The notes beneath the pieces are model-generated. The model had not been told where the DNA came from. It ran no database searches and saw only the letters and a program-made list of their open reading frames with translations. DNA of 64,000 bases from assembly GCA_028622995.1 (NCBI GenBank), contig JAJQJQ010000008.1, positions 682,001-746,000 on the forward strand. The letters run 5' to 3'. The stretch comes from Panagrolaimus kolymaensis. Lineage: Eukaryota > Nematoda > Chromadorea > Rhabditida > Panagrolaimidae. The position numbers and the translations under genes are program-made. Shown piece by piece: positions 34,420 through 44,100 of this stretch (position 1 is its first letter; each line of letters opens with the position of its first letter).

Positions 34420-36826
34420 TTAAAATGTTTTTCTTTCATTCTTCATAAAAAAATTGAAGATTTTTATGGTGATAAATATTGTGTTTTAACTGTAGAAATT
34501 ACTAAAGGTGTTGTAATTAAAGTTGCTGCATGTCGACCAGGTATATTTTTTTTTCTCCTTTAAATTTTTTTGTCACAAAGCGAAAATGATTTTTTTTCTG
34601 AAACATTTATTTTTCAGCTGCATCTCATAATGGTTTGCCTAACACTTTTGTTGTTCGAAATTTTAATCCTATTGGTGCATCTCCATTTCCCCTAACTTTT
34701 GAATTTGAATTACAACCTCCTAAAAATAATAATAAACTGATGCATGAAATGTCCGTTGATATTCCATATGAAGCTTTAAAGAATCTTGAATTTGGTGAAT
34801 ATTATAATAAAGATTTTTCTTTCCCTTTGTTACTCAAGGGAAACAAAACAATTCAACTTTCATTTCATGGAGTTTGGTCCCGAAGAATTGATTCAGAAGA
34901 AGGTCCAATGTTTCGATATTTTGTTTTTAATGATGTGCTCGGTGTCAATATAAATGGTAAAACTTTTTTGGTTTTTATATATAAATGCAAAAGTTATTAA
35001 ATTATTTAATTTATAGGATCTGGAGATGATTATGTTCACGAAGTGCTTGAATCATCCTCAAATGATTTACCACAAATCCCATCATATCCTGCATATCCTC
35101 CACCACTATCTATGAGCAATCAAGGACAATTTCAAAACCCATCATCTCAATTTTTAAATCCCATGTATTATCCATCCATCTATGGCTCCACCTGTCCACC
35201 CATATGTTCAATTTCCAACAAATTACGCAAATTTCCCCATTAATTCTGGAATGGCACCATATTGGTACAACAATCAAACATCATATAATGCAAATTTATT
35301 AATTCAAAATCAAAAACTCAATTTTATGAATGATCCTAATCTTCTTGTTCAATATCCTCCTCCTACCAATCAACAACTGTATGGCCCTCCACCACAGGAA
35401 AAAACAATAAAACTTACTTTTATCATTGATCTTGATTATTATGAAAAAGAGTCAAATAATGATTCTGAAAGCTTAATCCGACCATCTTCTTTGCCTTCAA
35501 CTTTTAAATCCACTGCCGCCACAATCGAAAAATTTTTTGATACTCCAAAAATTTCTGGAATTTCACAAAGCTCTCATTCAGAAATCGAACCTTCTGTTTC
35601 AAAGGAAAAACCTGGACTTAAAGGAGAAATTTCCGCCTCAGAAAATAATGAAAATAATTTGACCGTTGATCAAATTAAAAATCTTTTGGATGAGTTTTCT
35701 AAATTACAAAAACAAGTTAAAGAACTTCAAGAAACTTTGGATTCCTTAAAAAATGGTGATTATCATCCTCGGTGTTATTGTGATTCAAAAGAAAAAAACG
35801 ACGACAAAGAAACTGAATTAATTCAATATTATAACTTTTCTCTACCACCACCACCTCTCTCAAATTTTGATAAATTTCTTGGCTCAGAAGCTTCAAATCT
35901 ATATGAAAGAGAAAACTTTCCCGATGAGTACGACGATGATGGCCTTTGGGATGATGAAAGCCGGACAATGATTTCAGAATCCCCTATGAATTCAGAGAAT
36001 GAAGGTGATGCTGATATCGACATATTATTTCGAAAAACCACCAAACCAGCCATTAAGCGATTTAAAACCCCTTCATTGAATTCTTTTAATAATAGTTTGA
36101 TTAACAAAAAAACTGTTTCTGAAGATAAATCCTTTAATGACGATGATGATGATGATAAGTCTGAAACTTCAAGTCATGACGGTGTTACCAAATCTCCACG
36201 AAATAATTCAATTTCAAAGAGAAAAAATTACTCATTTTCAAATGAATATTTTTATGATTCAGAAAAAGAAAAAGATTTCTGGGCTAAAATTAATAAATAC
36301 AAAGATCGAATTATTCCAAACTTTGCTGCTTCTAAATCCTATAACAAAAATTCCTCAGCAACAAAGTCTTTGGATGGCAAAAGTTCCATTAATATTACAG
36401 ATGATTCAGAAGAAGAAAATGATTGGATTGGCGAATTCGATTTAGATTTTTCAGAAATTGACGCTCTATTGGATTCCGCTGAGTTCAAAGCCCAAAACCG
36501 TAATTCAAAAATGAAAAAATTTGAATCCGTATTTGATCGAGCATATCACAAAAAGACATGTCCAGATTTTGCAGAAAAAGAAAAAAAGTGTAATTATAAA
36601 TCAAAATATACATTATTTCTTTGCCGTGAAGGAACTAAAATTTATGGAATCAAAAAAAATCTTTCAAAAATTTCACCAGTTTTAAAAACAATGTTTGAAT
36701 GTTCTTCCAAAACAAATTTTTGCGAAATTGATACTGTTTTTGATTCAAAAATTATGAAAGCTTTTGTCGAATTTTCTAATGGAAACTAGGAGATCCTGTA
36801 AAAAGCTTGCGGTAGAGCTTAATATA

Positions 36827-36841
36827 AATCGCTTCGCGATT
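36827..36841 (-). other. 3'-end hairpin of the first Helentron-like element
   Basis: AATCGC-TTC-GCGATT forms a perfect 6 bp stem with a 3-base loop, 40 bases inside the terminus at 36787. The identical hairpin stands at 38447-38461 in the second element, although the bases on either side differ. Such hairpins mark the 3' termination signal of rolling-circle elements. Confidence 0.7.
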
Positions 36842-36974
36842 AACGGCTGGGTCTAGTTTTTAACTTTGAGCATGTAAAAATTAAAAAAAAATAAATGAGA
36901 ATCGGTTTTTTTATATATAAAAACATTAATTCTTATGATTATTTTCTTTGATGCAAAGTTTTATAAATTCTTTC

Positions 36975-37860
36975 TGGCATATCTTTGAGAACCGATAATG
37001 CCTTTTTTGCCAATGGTATATTTCGGAGAACCGATCAGGCCATTATCCCAGCTGGTATCACACACTTCAAGCTTAAAGACATACCACTACTCCTTCCACA
37101 CTTTTATGCCATTAAGGACATATCGTAATGTATTCAAACCATTCGGATATGCCTTCCACGTAAACATGCCCCAGGGGTTTATCATTTCCTAACTCTTACA
37201 TGTCACTCATGTCTATTTATAGTTCCCTTTCTTAATTTATTGAGAACCGCTCAAGAACCCACTTTTTTTTTTTAAAAAAGAACACCACCATTGGATTCCT
37301 CATGCAAAAATACAACGGAATTCAAAGATTTATTTGCGTTCTTAAGAAATCGGATATATGCATATCCTCTGGCACTTACTATAATCACATACTTATTTTA
37401 ATCACTCAATTTGGTTATGCTTTCAAAACTTTAGTAAAAATTATTCAATCCATTTCAACCCTGGCATATCATGGACAACCGTTGATGCCTCAATGCATTT
37501 TTCCCCGCTTGAATAATATTTAGGAGAATCGATCATGCCTTTATCCTAATTTGGGAGAACCGATAATAAGTTTATGCTAATTTTCCCCGCTGGCATATTT
37601 GGGAAACCAATCATGCTTATATGCAAATTTCCTCTCTTGCATAACTATGATAATCGATAATGTTTAGCAATTTCCCTACTGGCATATTTCGGAGAACCGA
37701 TCAAACCTATATGCAAATTTTTCCTTTGGCATATATTTGATAATCGAACAGGCCTATGTGTATTTATAACCACTGGCATAATTTTTGATAATCGATCATG
37801 TCTTTTTGAAACATTTCCCCTTTGACAAATTATTTGGAAGAACCGATAATGGCTCCAAAC
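36975..37860. repeat. Irregular minisatellite inside the small Helentron-like element
   Basis: Degenerate units of roughly 50-90 bp repeat the order TATGCAAATTT(CC) - CTGGCATATTT - GAGAACCGAT(C/A)ATG. At least eight GA.AATCGA/GAACCGAT cores are visible. One diverged copy occurs in the large element at about 38600-38650 (CTGGCATATTTGGGAAAACTAATCATGCC). Short ORFs here are repeats read in frame by chance. Confidence 0.7.
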
Positions 37861-38135
37861 CATCTAGTCATTCTCTTAATAGCTCACTCCCTTAAAACCT
37901 TATAATTTAAAAAATCCATGAAAATTAGTTCAATAATCTCAAAAAAACATAAAAAAAATAATTTGCTTTTTATTTTTCCTTCAATTGCATAAAAAAATAT
38001 AAAAAAATCGATTTTTGTCAAATCATATAGAAATTTGCATATTCTATATATCGCTAATATTTTTAAAAAACATTAAAAATAATCGAAAACATAATCCATT
38101 GAATAATTTCATCAAAATAGACAAAAAATAGTATC

Positions 38136-38200
38136 TGTGATTCGAACCAAACATCTCCTTTCACAGTCAAAAGCGCTATACCCACAACGCCAAAAAGGCA
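38136..38200 (-). other. tRNA-like segment with A and B boxes, copy 1
   Basis: On the minus strand, TTGGCGTTGTGGG matches the Pol III A box (TGGCNNAGTGG type), and GGTTCGAATCAC matches the B box (GGTTCGANNCC) about 35 bases later. Between them CTTTT...AAAGG can form an anticodon-like stem, but the loop lacks U33, so this is a tRNA relic rather than a working tRNA. It lies in the 5' (minus-strand) region of the element. Confidence 0.6.
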
Positions 38201-38332
38201 AAGAAAAGGGCGGAAAAGACGCATTTTTGAATTTTAATGTTAAACATGCGTGTATCTCGAGATCGATATTGACTCATGCTAATGCGACAAGTTTTTTCGG
38301 AATCTCCATATGAAACTACCCCATCCTAGCTA

Positions 38333-38369
38333 GATAGAAAGATCGGGCCTTCGGCCCGATCTTTCTATC
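38333..38369. other. 17 bp perfect hairpin near the 5' end of the small element
   Basis: GATAGAAAGATCGGGCC and GGCCCGATCTTTCTATC are exact inverted arms around loop TTC. The matching place in the large element (about 49735-49775) keeps CTAGCTAGATAGAAA, but the arms have decayed. A hairpin near the 5' end as well as the 3' end is a feature of Helitron2/Helentron elements. Confidence 0.8.
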
Positions 38370-38446
38370 GAGCAACTACCCCCTTGTTTTTTTCATATTA
38401 TAACTAGGAGAACCGATCAATAGTTAGGCTGTGGGCTTTGAACATA

Positions 38447-38461
38447 AATCGCTTCGCGATT
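38447..38461 (-). other. 3'-end hairpin of the large Helentron-like element
   Basis: AATCGC-TTC-GCGATT, identical to 36827-36841, followed on the plus strand by AACGTCTGGGTCTAG. The outer 40 bases differ from the first element while the hairpin is unchanged, which argues that the hairpin is under functional constraint. Confidence 0.7.
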
Positions 38462-38852
38462 AACGTCTGGGTCTAGCTTTTCAAAAAAAGCCTTCTTTTT
38501 AGAGTTGAGCGAAAAAAAGTTTATAACTTTATAAAACTTTTTTTTAAACTTAGTTTTTCTTTTTCTGGATGAAAAGTTTTATAAAAATTTCGTAAATTTC
38601 CCTGGCATATTTGGGAAAACTAATCATGCCTAAATGCAAATTTTTCCTCTGTGATTGTTTATTACCTTAACATAAGTTTTAACAAAGAAATTTTTTATTC
38701 ATAGATGAAAACACAATGTAAAATCAATTTAAAAGAAATTAACAACAAAAAAGAAAAAAGCCACAAAATCAACAACAAACAATGGAAAAACAACAAAAAA
38801 TAAAGCATTACAATGAAAGAATAAAAAAGAAAAAACAATACAATGATGAATA

Positions 38853-39611
38853 TTAATCGTTCTTATTCTTCATGAACTTTTTGAAGTCGTTACTAAATTT
38901 CTTCCATAAACCATAATCCTTCAACTCTAGGTGATTCCCTCTTGGCTCGAACATTTGAAAGACATCAGACCAAAGTAAATGTGGAACTTTAACAGCTTCA
39001 TTTACATCAGAACTTCGAGTTCTCTTTGTTCTTGGTTCTGGATATGGAGCCATGCGTCCAGGAAATCCACCTCTACCATGATATCCGCCACGACGCATTT
39101 CACGATTCTTATCTGTTTTATCTTCTTTACGTTTTGAGCTTTCTTCTTTAGATACCTTTTGACGACGAATTTCAGGTGATTTTGACTTATGTCTTTCATT
39201 TTGAGAAGATTCTTGTTGATGTGAAAGTTGTTCTTGAAGTTTATCATGAGATTGAGTATGGTTTTGAAGTTGAGCTTGAATAGGAGCATGAATTCCTGAT
39301 GGAGCAAAGAAGGGTTGGTTCTGTCGAGTATCATTAATTTGAGATGAAGATTGAGTATGGTGTTGAAGTTGAGCTTGAAAAGGACGATGAATTCCTGGAG
39401 GAGCAAAGAAGATTTGGTTTTGTCGATTATCATTAAGTTGAGATGAATCTTGAGTTGGTGGATAAGCAGCATAAAATCCTAAAGGAAGTTGACCATATGA
39501 TGAAGTTGATGGATAAGTAAAAAAAGTTGTTTGTTGAGGTGGTTGAAAACCCATTTGAGATTGTTGATATGCAGCTTGACGTTGCTTTTCCTGTTCAGTA
39601 CGTTGATCCAT
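38853..39611 (-). CDS. Gln/Pro-rich second ORF of the Helentron-like element
   Basis: 252 residues, single exon, starting MDQRTEQEKQRQ in the context TCTAAAATGGAT, which is the same as at the start of the Rep ORF. The N-terminal half is Gln/Pro-rich and contains a 33-residue tandem repeat (NDNRQNQIFFAPPGIH... and NDTRQNQPFFAPSGIH...). The middle is strongly basic with Ser-Lys-Arg-Glu tracts and an RGG-like patch (RRGGYHGRGGFPGR), suggesting nucleic-acid binding. The C-terminal 40 residues (LLWSDVFQMF...KDYGLWKKFSNDFKKFMKN) look folded. No known Helitron accessory domain (RPA, OTU, endonuclease) is recognisable. A duplicated leader block precedes it, so it is probably transcribed separately. 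Confidence 0.75.
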   Translation of the reverse strand: MDQRTEQEKQRQAAYQQSQMGFQPPQQTTFFTYPSTSSYGQLPLGFYAAYPPTQDSSQLNDNRQNQIFFAPPGIHRPFQAQLQHHTQSSSQINDTRQNQPFFAPSGIHAPIQAQLQNHTQSHDKLQEQLSHQQESSQNERHKSKSPEIRRQKVSKEESSKRKEDKTDKNREMRRGGYHGRGGFPGRMAPYPEPRTKRTRSSDVNEAVKVPHLLWSDVFQMFEPRGNHLELKDYGLWKKFSNDFKKFMKNKND

Positions 39612-39689
39612 TTTAGATGCAATACTTCAGGTATCAATGATAAAACTAAAAAATAAAAGTACAATTATTGAGAACTATAGCAAAAAAAC

Positions 39690-39900
39690 GATAAAATAAA
39701 AAAAAGAGCAACGCGGCAAAAAAGTTGAAAAAAATAAACAAAGCAATATCTAAACTTTGCGACAAAAAAAAAAAGATTTTTCCAGAAGGTTCTACTGTAT
39801 TTTCTTTTGGTTTCGTGCAATCGTGTTAAAAGCTTTACTTTTGACAAAAAGATTACGGTAAACCTTCTGGAAAATCATTTTTCTATTTCCCAAAAAAAGA
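39690..39900 (-). promoter_or_regulatory. Leader block upstream of the Gln-rich ORF (direct repeat of 49140-49340)
   Basis: About 200 bp closely match 49140-49340 in the same orientation. Shared landmarks are CAAAGCAATATCTAAA, GATTTTTCCAGAAGGTTC, TACTGTATTTTCTTTTGG and TTTCGTGCAATCGTG. One copy lies directly before this ORF, the other at the element's 5' end before the Rep transcription unit, so a shared promoter or leader is the simplest reading. Confidence 0.6.
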
Positions 39901-40073
39901 GAAGTAGATAATTATAAATTTCGGATATTAGCCTACTTTTATAAATTCCAAAAGCGTTTCTGCTCCTCTACCACGTCAAGGTTTCCGAATACAGTGGAGT
40001 TTTTTTTTTTGAAAAAAAAAATATATAAAAAAAACATAATAAAAAATGTGCAACAACATATGTAGTTTTGCTT

Positions 40074-41135
40074 TTACATATTTAAAAGGTTTTGCCAAAC
40101 AATATTTTTAACTGTTGGTTTATCTGGAACTGCTGTAAAAATTCTGATAGAGTCTTTTGTTCTGACTCTGGACAGAGCAGTGTAAAGTTGGCCATGAGAA
40201 AAGCATTCGCTTGTTCTAAAATACAATCCAACTCTTTCTAAAGTTTGGCCTTGAGCTTTATTAATAGTCATAGCAAAAGCTAACTTAATTGGAAATTGAG
40301 TTCGGATAAAATGTATATCAGGTTCAGCTTCACAATTGCCATACTCGAATTTGACTCGTGGAATATAAACGACTTCATCTGATTTAGATGCTGGTCCTGT
40401 TAAAATTTTGCATTTTAAAAAGTCTTTATTCATTTCAACAATTTGCATTCTTGTCCCATTACAAAGGCCTGTGAAAATTGATAAATTTCTAATCAGCATA
40501 ACAATTGCTCCAACTTTTAGATTTAATTCATGAGGAGGCATACCTGCTGTTTCAATCCTATGCATTTTTTCGACACTGTAATCATCGTCATTTTCTTCGA
40601 GAGGACAATATTTTTCTTTATCTGATAATAATGTATCGATACTTGAAAAAGTTTGTTGAGAACCTGTTAGTTTTGATAAAATTACCTTATTTATCCTTTG
40701 CTGAACTGTATTTAGTGGAGCGAGAATGGCACTTCCACAAAGTTCCTTTGCGTACTTTTGTGGATTTTGCAACCACCCTGGTTCATAACAAAAATTAATC
40801 AAATCAGCTTCGTTTTTAACAGTAATGGCTGCATCAACAGTGATGGAATCAGTCCCTTTAATATATAATGATTTATCGCCATTTCCAATAAGTTTTAATT
40901 CTTCGATGAATGCAAGCTCATTCGAATTTACTCTCATATTTTGTTCGAGGTTTAGTTGTCGAGCATTTTGGAATTTATCCCATGATTTTATTGAAGCATT
41001 GATAATTGCCATTTCGCTTCCTCTTGGAACCACGGGTGTTAATTGTTTCCAATCACCTCCAATCAAAACAACGGTATTTCCAAAAAGTTGTTGGTTGTTT
41101 CTTAGATCTTTAAGAATTCTATCGATGTAATTCAT
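40074..41135 (-). CDS. Helicase C-terminal part of the Helentron (frameshifted from the Rep ORF)
   Basis: 353 residues carrying the later SF1B/Pif1 motifs: GNTVVLIGGDWKQLTPVV (motif III region), LNLEQNMRV (motif IV region), VGAIVMLIRNL, CNGTRMQIVEM, and INKAQGQTLERVG with GQLYTALSRVR (motifs V-VI). It continues the upstream ORF, whose frame closes at 41132. The upstream end reads VIIDEVSC, then TGA a few codons later. In the other frame the sequence reads LHKDCMNYIDRIL, exactly the Pif1 continuation after DEVSM. Loss of one base within AGCTGCTTC explains both. The ATG at 41135 is internal to the domain, so an independent start would yield a non-functional helicase. Confidence 0.85.
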   Translation of the reverse strand: MNYIDRILKDLRNNQQLFGNTVVLIGGDWKQLTPVVPRGSEMAIINASIKSWDKFQNARQLNLEQNMRVNSNELAFIEELKLIGNGDKSLYIKGTDSITVDAAITVKNEADLINFCYEPGWLQNPQKYAKELCGSAILAPLNTVQQRINKVILSKLTGSQQTFSSIDTLLSDKEKYCPLEENDDDYSVEKMHRIETAGMPPHELNLKVGAIVMLIRNLSIFTGLCNGTRMQIVEMNKDFLKCKILTGPASKSDEVVYIPRVKFEYGNCEAEPDIHFIRTQFPIKLAFAMTINKAQGQTLERVGLYFRTSECFSHGQLYTALSRVRTKDSIRIFTAVPDKPTVKNIVWQNLLNM

Positions 41136-44100
41136 ACAATCTTTGTGAAGCAGCTAACTTCATCAATAATTACTAAATTAAGGTCTTTAAAATATTCACC
41201 TTTCTTAGTGTGTGCACCGATATTTAAACTACTATCAGGATCTAATTCTTTTGGAATAAAGAAAGCAGAATGAGCTGTCATCCCTCCTTTTAACAAAGTT
41301 GCTGCAATTCCAGTTGAAGCGCATGATTGAACTTTGTATCCATGAGCTTGACAAAAAGTAATCAAAGTATTATATAAAAATGTTTTGCCTGTTCCTCCAG
41401 AACCTTGCAAAAAATAGAAGCCACCATTTTTATTTTCAATCGCATTCCAAATTTCATCGAATGCTTTTGTTTGATCATTATTTAATTTTGCTTTTTGTGC
41501 ATCAGCATACTCTTGAATAGTAAGCTTTTTACCATTAACAAAAGGCAAATCATCCGGAGCTTCATAATCATTTTCTGCTTCCTTTGAATGACAATTTTCT
41601 TCAAAATTATCTGGAACATTAAATCCAAGACGACGACAACTCGTGCCAATTTTTTCGAAAATATATTCCAAGTAATTTAATGCCTTTCGCCTTCTTTGCT
41701 CCCGATTTTTGTTTGGATCTTCCCCATAACCGAGGAATAATTCATCGAGGAATTTATCCAAAAATTTATCAGGGTTTCCAGGTTGATTGAAAGCAATTAC
41801 CATAGCAAAGAAATGTCTTTTTTGTCTTTGATTACGCATTTCGTTAATTGCGTCTTGAATTACCCGAAAATGAATATCATCATTTTCCCAAAGACCAAGT
41901 GCTTGAGCAGTGCTTAAAAATGTTGGATATTCAACACCATCAACCGTTCGAAGATCCTTAAAGCTTTTTGGGCCTTTTACATTCATCAAAAGGATGCGAA
42001 GAGCATAAAGCTCTGCTTCTCGAGGAGAAACATGATGAATTCTCACGAAAAAGTTGGTTGGTGTTCTTTCTCTTTTTATCCAAGATTTACTTTGTTTATT
42101 AAACCAATAATGATATGGAATATCTTTATATGTGTATTGGCATGCATCAGGATCATTATTGCAAAGTTCAAAAAATGAAGTCAGTTGTGTTTTTGTTGGT
42201 TTATTTGCAGCTTGCTCTTCTGCACCTTCTTCAAAAACAACATTTTCTTGACCTTCTAAATGGATTTGAAGCGCTTCAACAATATGAGATTGTTTGAAAA
42301 TCCAAGTACACAGCAAACGCATTAAAGCTTCGCAACTTGTCATAATACGGGCATTTATATGTACCTCGCCTTCATCATAATCCACAACTTCTTCTCCATT
42401 TTCATTTATTTTAATTCGTTGTTTTTTAATGTAAACAACATCGCCACCTTTTGTTGTATACTTACATGTATATTTTGGACTTCCTGTTTGTCCTACAGTA
42501 CATTCAACGTTGATGTGACAATCATATTTTAAGGATAAAAATTTGTTATGTGGAACAATATGAGCATCATCAATTTGAACAAAAACATTTTTTTTAATTT
42601 CTTTCATGTATGTATTGCCAAAAAGATGCTCATTCATGTCATCAATTGTTACATCCTTTGGTTTTGGTGGAAGTCTTCTGTATTCAACAAAAGTTTCTTC
42701 GTCAAAATCTTTACGCGGTTCATCTTGAAAATCGAGTTCTTCCATTTCGTCCTCATTATTTTCAACATTTTTCGCGTTTTCATTTTGGTTTTTCGTTTGA
42801 TCCTCGCCTTTTTCATTTGGCAAATCAGATTTTTCTGTTTCATCTAATTTTTTATTGATAGAGGATTTTGGAGGAAGCCGTTCATATTCAGCAGGCTTAT
42901 GCTGATGTATAATTGTAGTATTTGAATAGGGCTTTTTATATCCTTTACTACAAACTCCGTTGATCTGACATCCTGAATTTTCATTGCAATAATGAATATT
43001 ATTTCTCATAATGATTTCATGGTATCGCCTTTGTTGTTCGGCTTCTTCAGATTTGTCTTTTTCATCTGGCAAATCTGGAATTCGAGCTGATATATAATTA
43101 TCGATGTCTTCAACAGTTACTTTCTCTTGCATAATTAAAATAGCATGTAAGTGTGGCATTCCACGTTTTTGAAATTCCATTACGACGTGATAACCTTGCA
43201 CTTTTCCCAAGACATTACGTTTAAAAAGGTCATCAAGGAATTCTTGTGCTTTTGCCAAAAAAACGCGACATTTAAGATCAAATCGACTTTTTTCATTTTT
43301 ATGGAATTTATTTCTTTGAATTTCTGGCCAATTTGGATTGCCTGTAAAAGTCACAAAATATGACGGTAAATCAGTGTTATCAATAATCGTCATAATATTT
43401 GAATATGCTTTTTGCATATGTTTTCTACCACCTTTAAAAGTTGCAGGAATTGTAAAAAGCTTTCCAAGCTTTTTTCCTTTCAAAACTTTTTTTTCAATGT
43501 ATTGTCTTAATTCAGCTTTTGTCGCTGACCTCTTTTTTGATTGTTCAATTTTTCTTTTTGCCGTTTCTAATTCACATTTTTCTGCTCTGCAAACGGCATC
43601 AATTATATATGCTTCAGCCAAAGCTCCTTTACTATAAAGCCAATGTGATTGTTTGAAACCTTTTTTATCTCGTGGAAACATAAAATATCGATAGAATTGT
43701 TTCCGAGATACATATTTCCTTCCAAAACCCTTGCGAAAGCATTCAAGCTCTTTGACCGACTCATCAAATTCTTCTTGAACATCATCATCACCGCCATTAA
43801 TGTAATCATCCCTTTCATTTTCAGGGATATCAATGTCATCATTCATTAAATTCTTTTTACTTTTTTCACTTTGAATGGTGGTATCATTATTTACCAAAGG
43901 TATTGCATTATGATACATTTGATTACCATGTGGAAAAAGTAAAGGATAACAAAGAGGATCAATGTTTGGACTGTAATATGGCATATTATGGATTGCTCCT
44001 TCCTTTCCATGAAGCCATACACCTTTAAATTCTGGTGGTTCTCCATCATCGTTAACCCAAATCATGCCAACTAATTCGTTTTGGGGCTTTTCAGCTCGAT

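Larger units (their letters stand above)
36787..38404 (-). mobile_element. Non-autonomous Helentron/Helitron2-like element, first of a tandem pair
   Basis: This 1,618 bp element, read on the minus strand, begins TTATAATATGAAAAAAAC and ends GATCTCCTA. It is joined head-to-tail to the larger element at 38405 without intervening host DNA. Both share the right-hand 500 bp (tRNA-like segment, CCCATCCTAGCTAGATAG) and the left-hand end (TAGGAGA.CC, hairpin, CTGGGTCTAG). The middle (about 36975-37860) is an irregular minisatellite with motifs GAGAACCGATCATGCC and CTGGCATATTT. No coding region is present. The outer host boundary fits insertion between two T bases (minus strand CGT|TTCC), the site used by Helitron2/Helentron elements. 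A 3 bp GTT duplication is formally equivalent. Confidence 0.8.

Noticed and set aside
35717..36445. Alternative-frame ORFs over the BTB gene linker
   Set aside because: They overlap the real coding frame with its coiled coil and acidic repeats. The Met-rich and Ser-rich content reflects the Asp codons (GAT GAT) read out of frame.
36998..37863. Short ORFs at 36998-37863 as genes
   Set aside because: They translate an irregular minisatellite in a non-autonomous element and show no protein-like constraint.
41132..41135. ATGA overlap as translational coupling between two helicase ORFs
   Set aside because: The split falls inside the helicase domain, between motifs II and III, and the organism is eukaryotic. 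A one-base deletion is the simpler reading.
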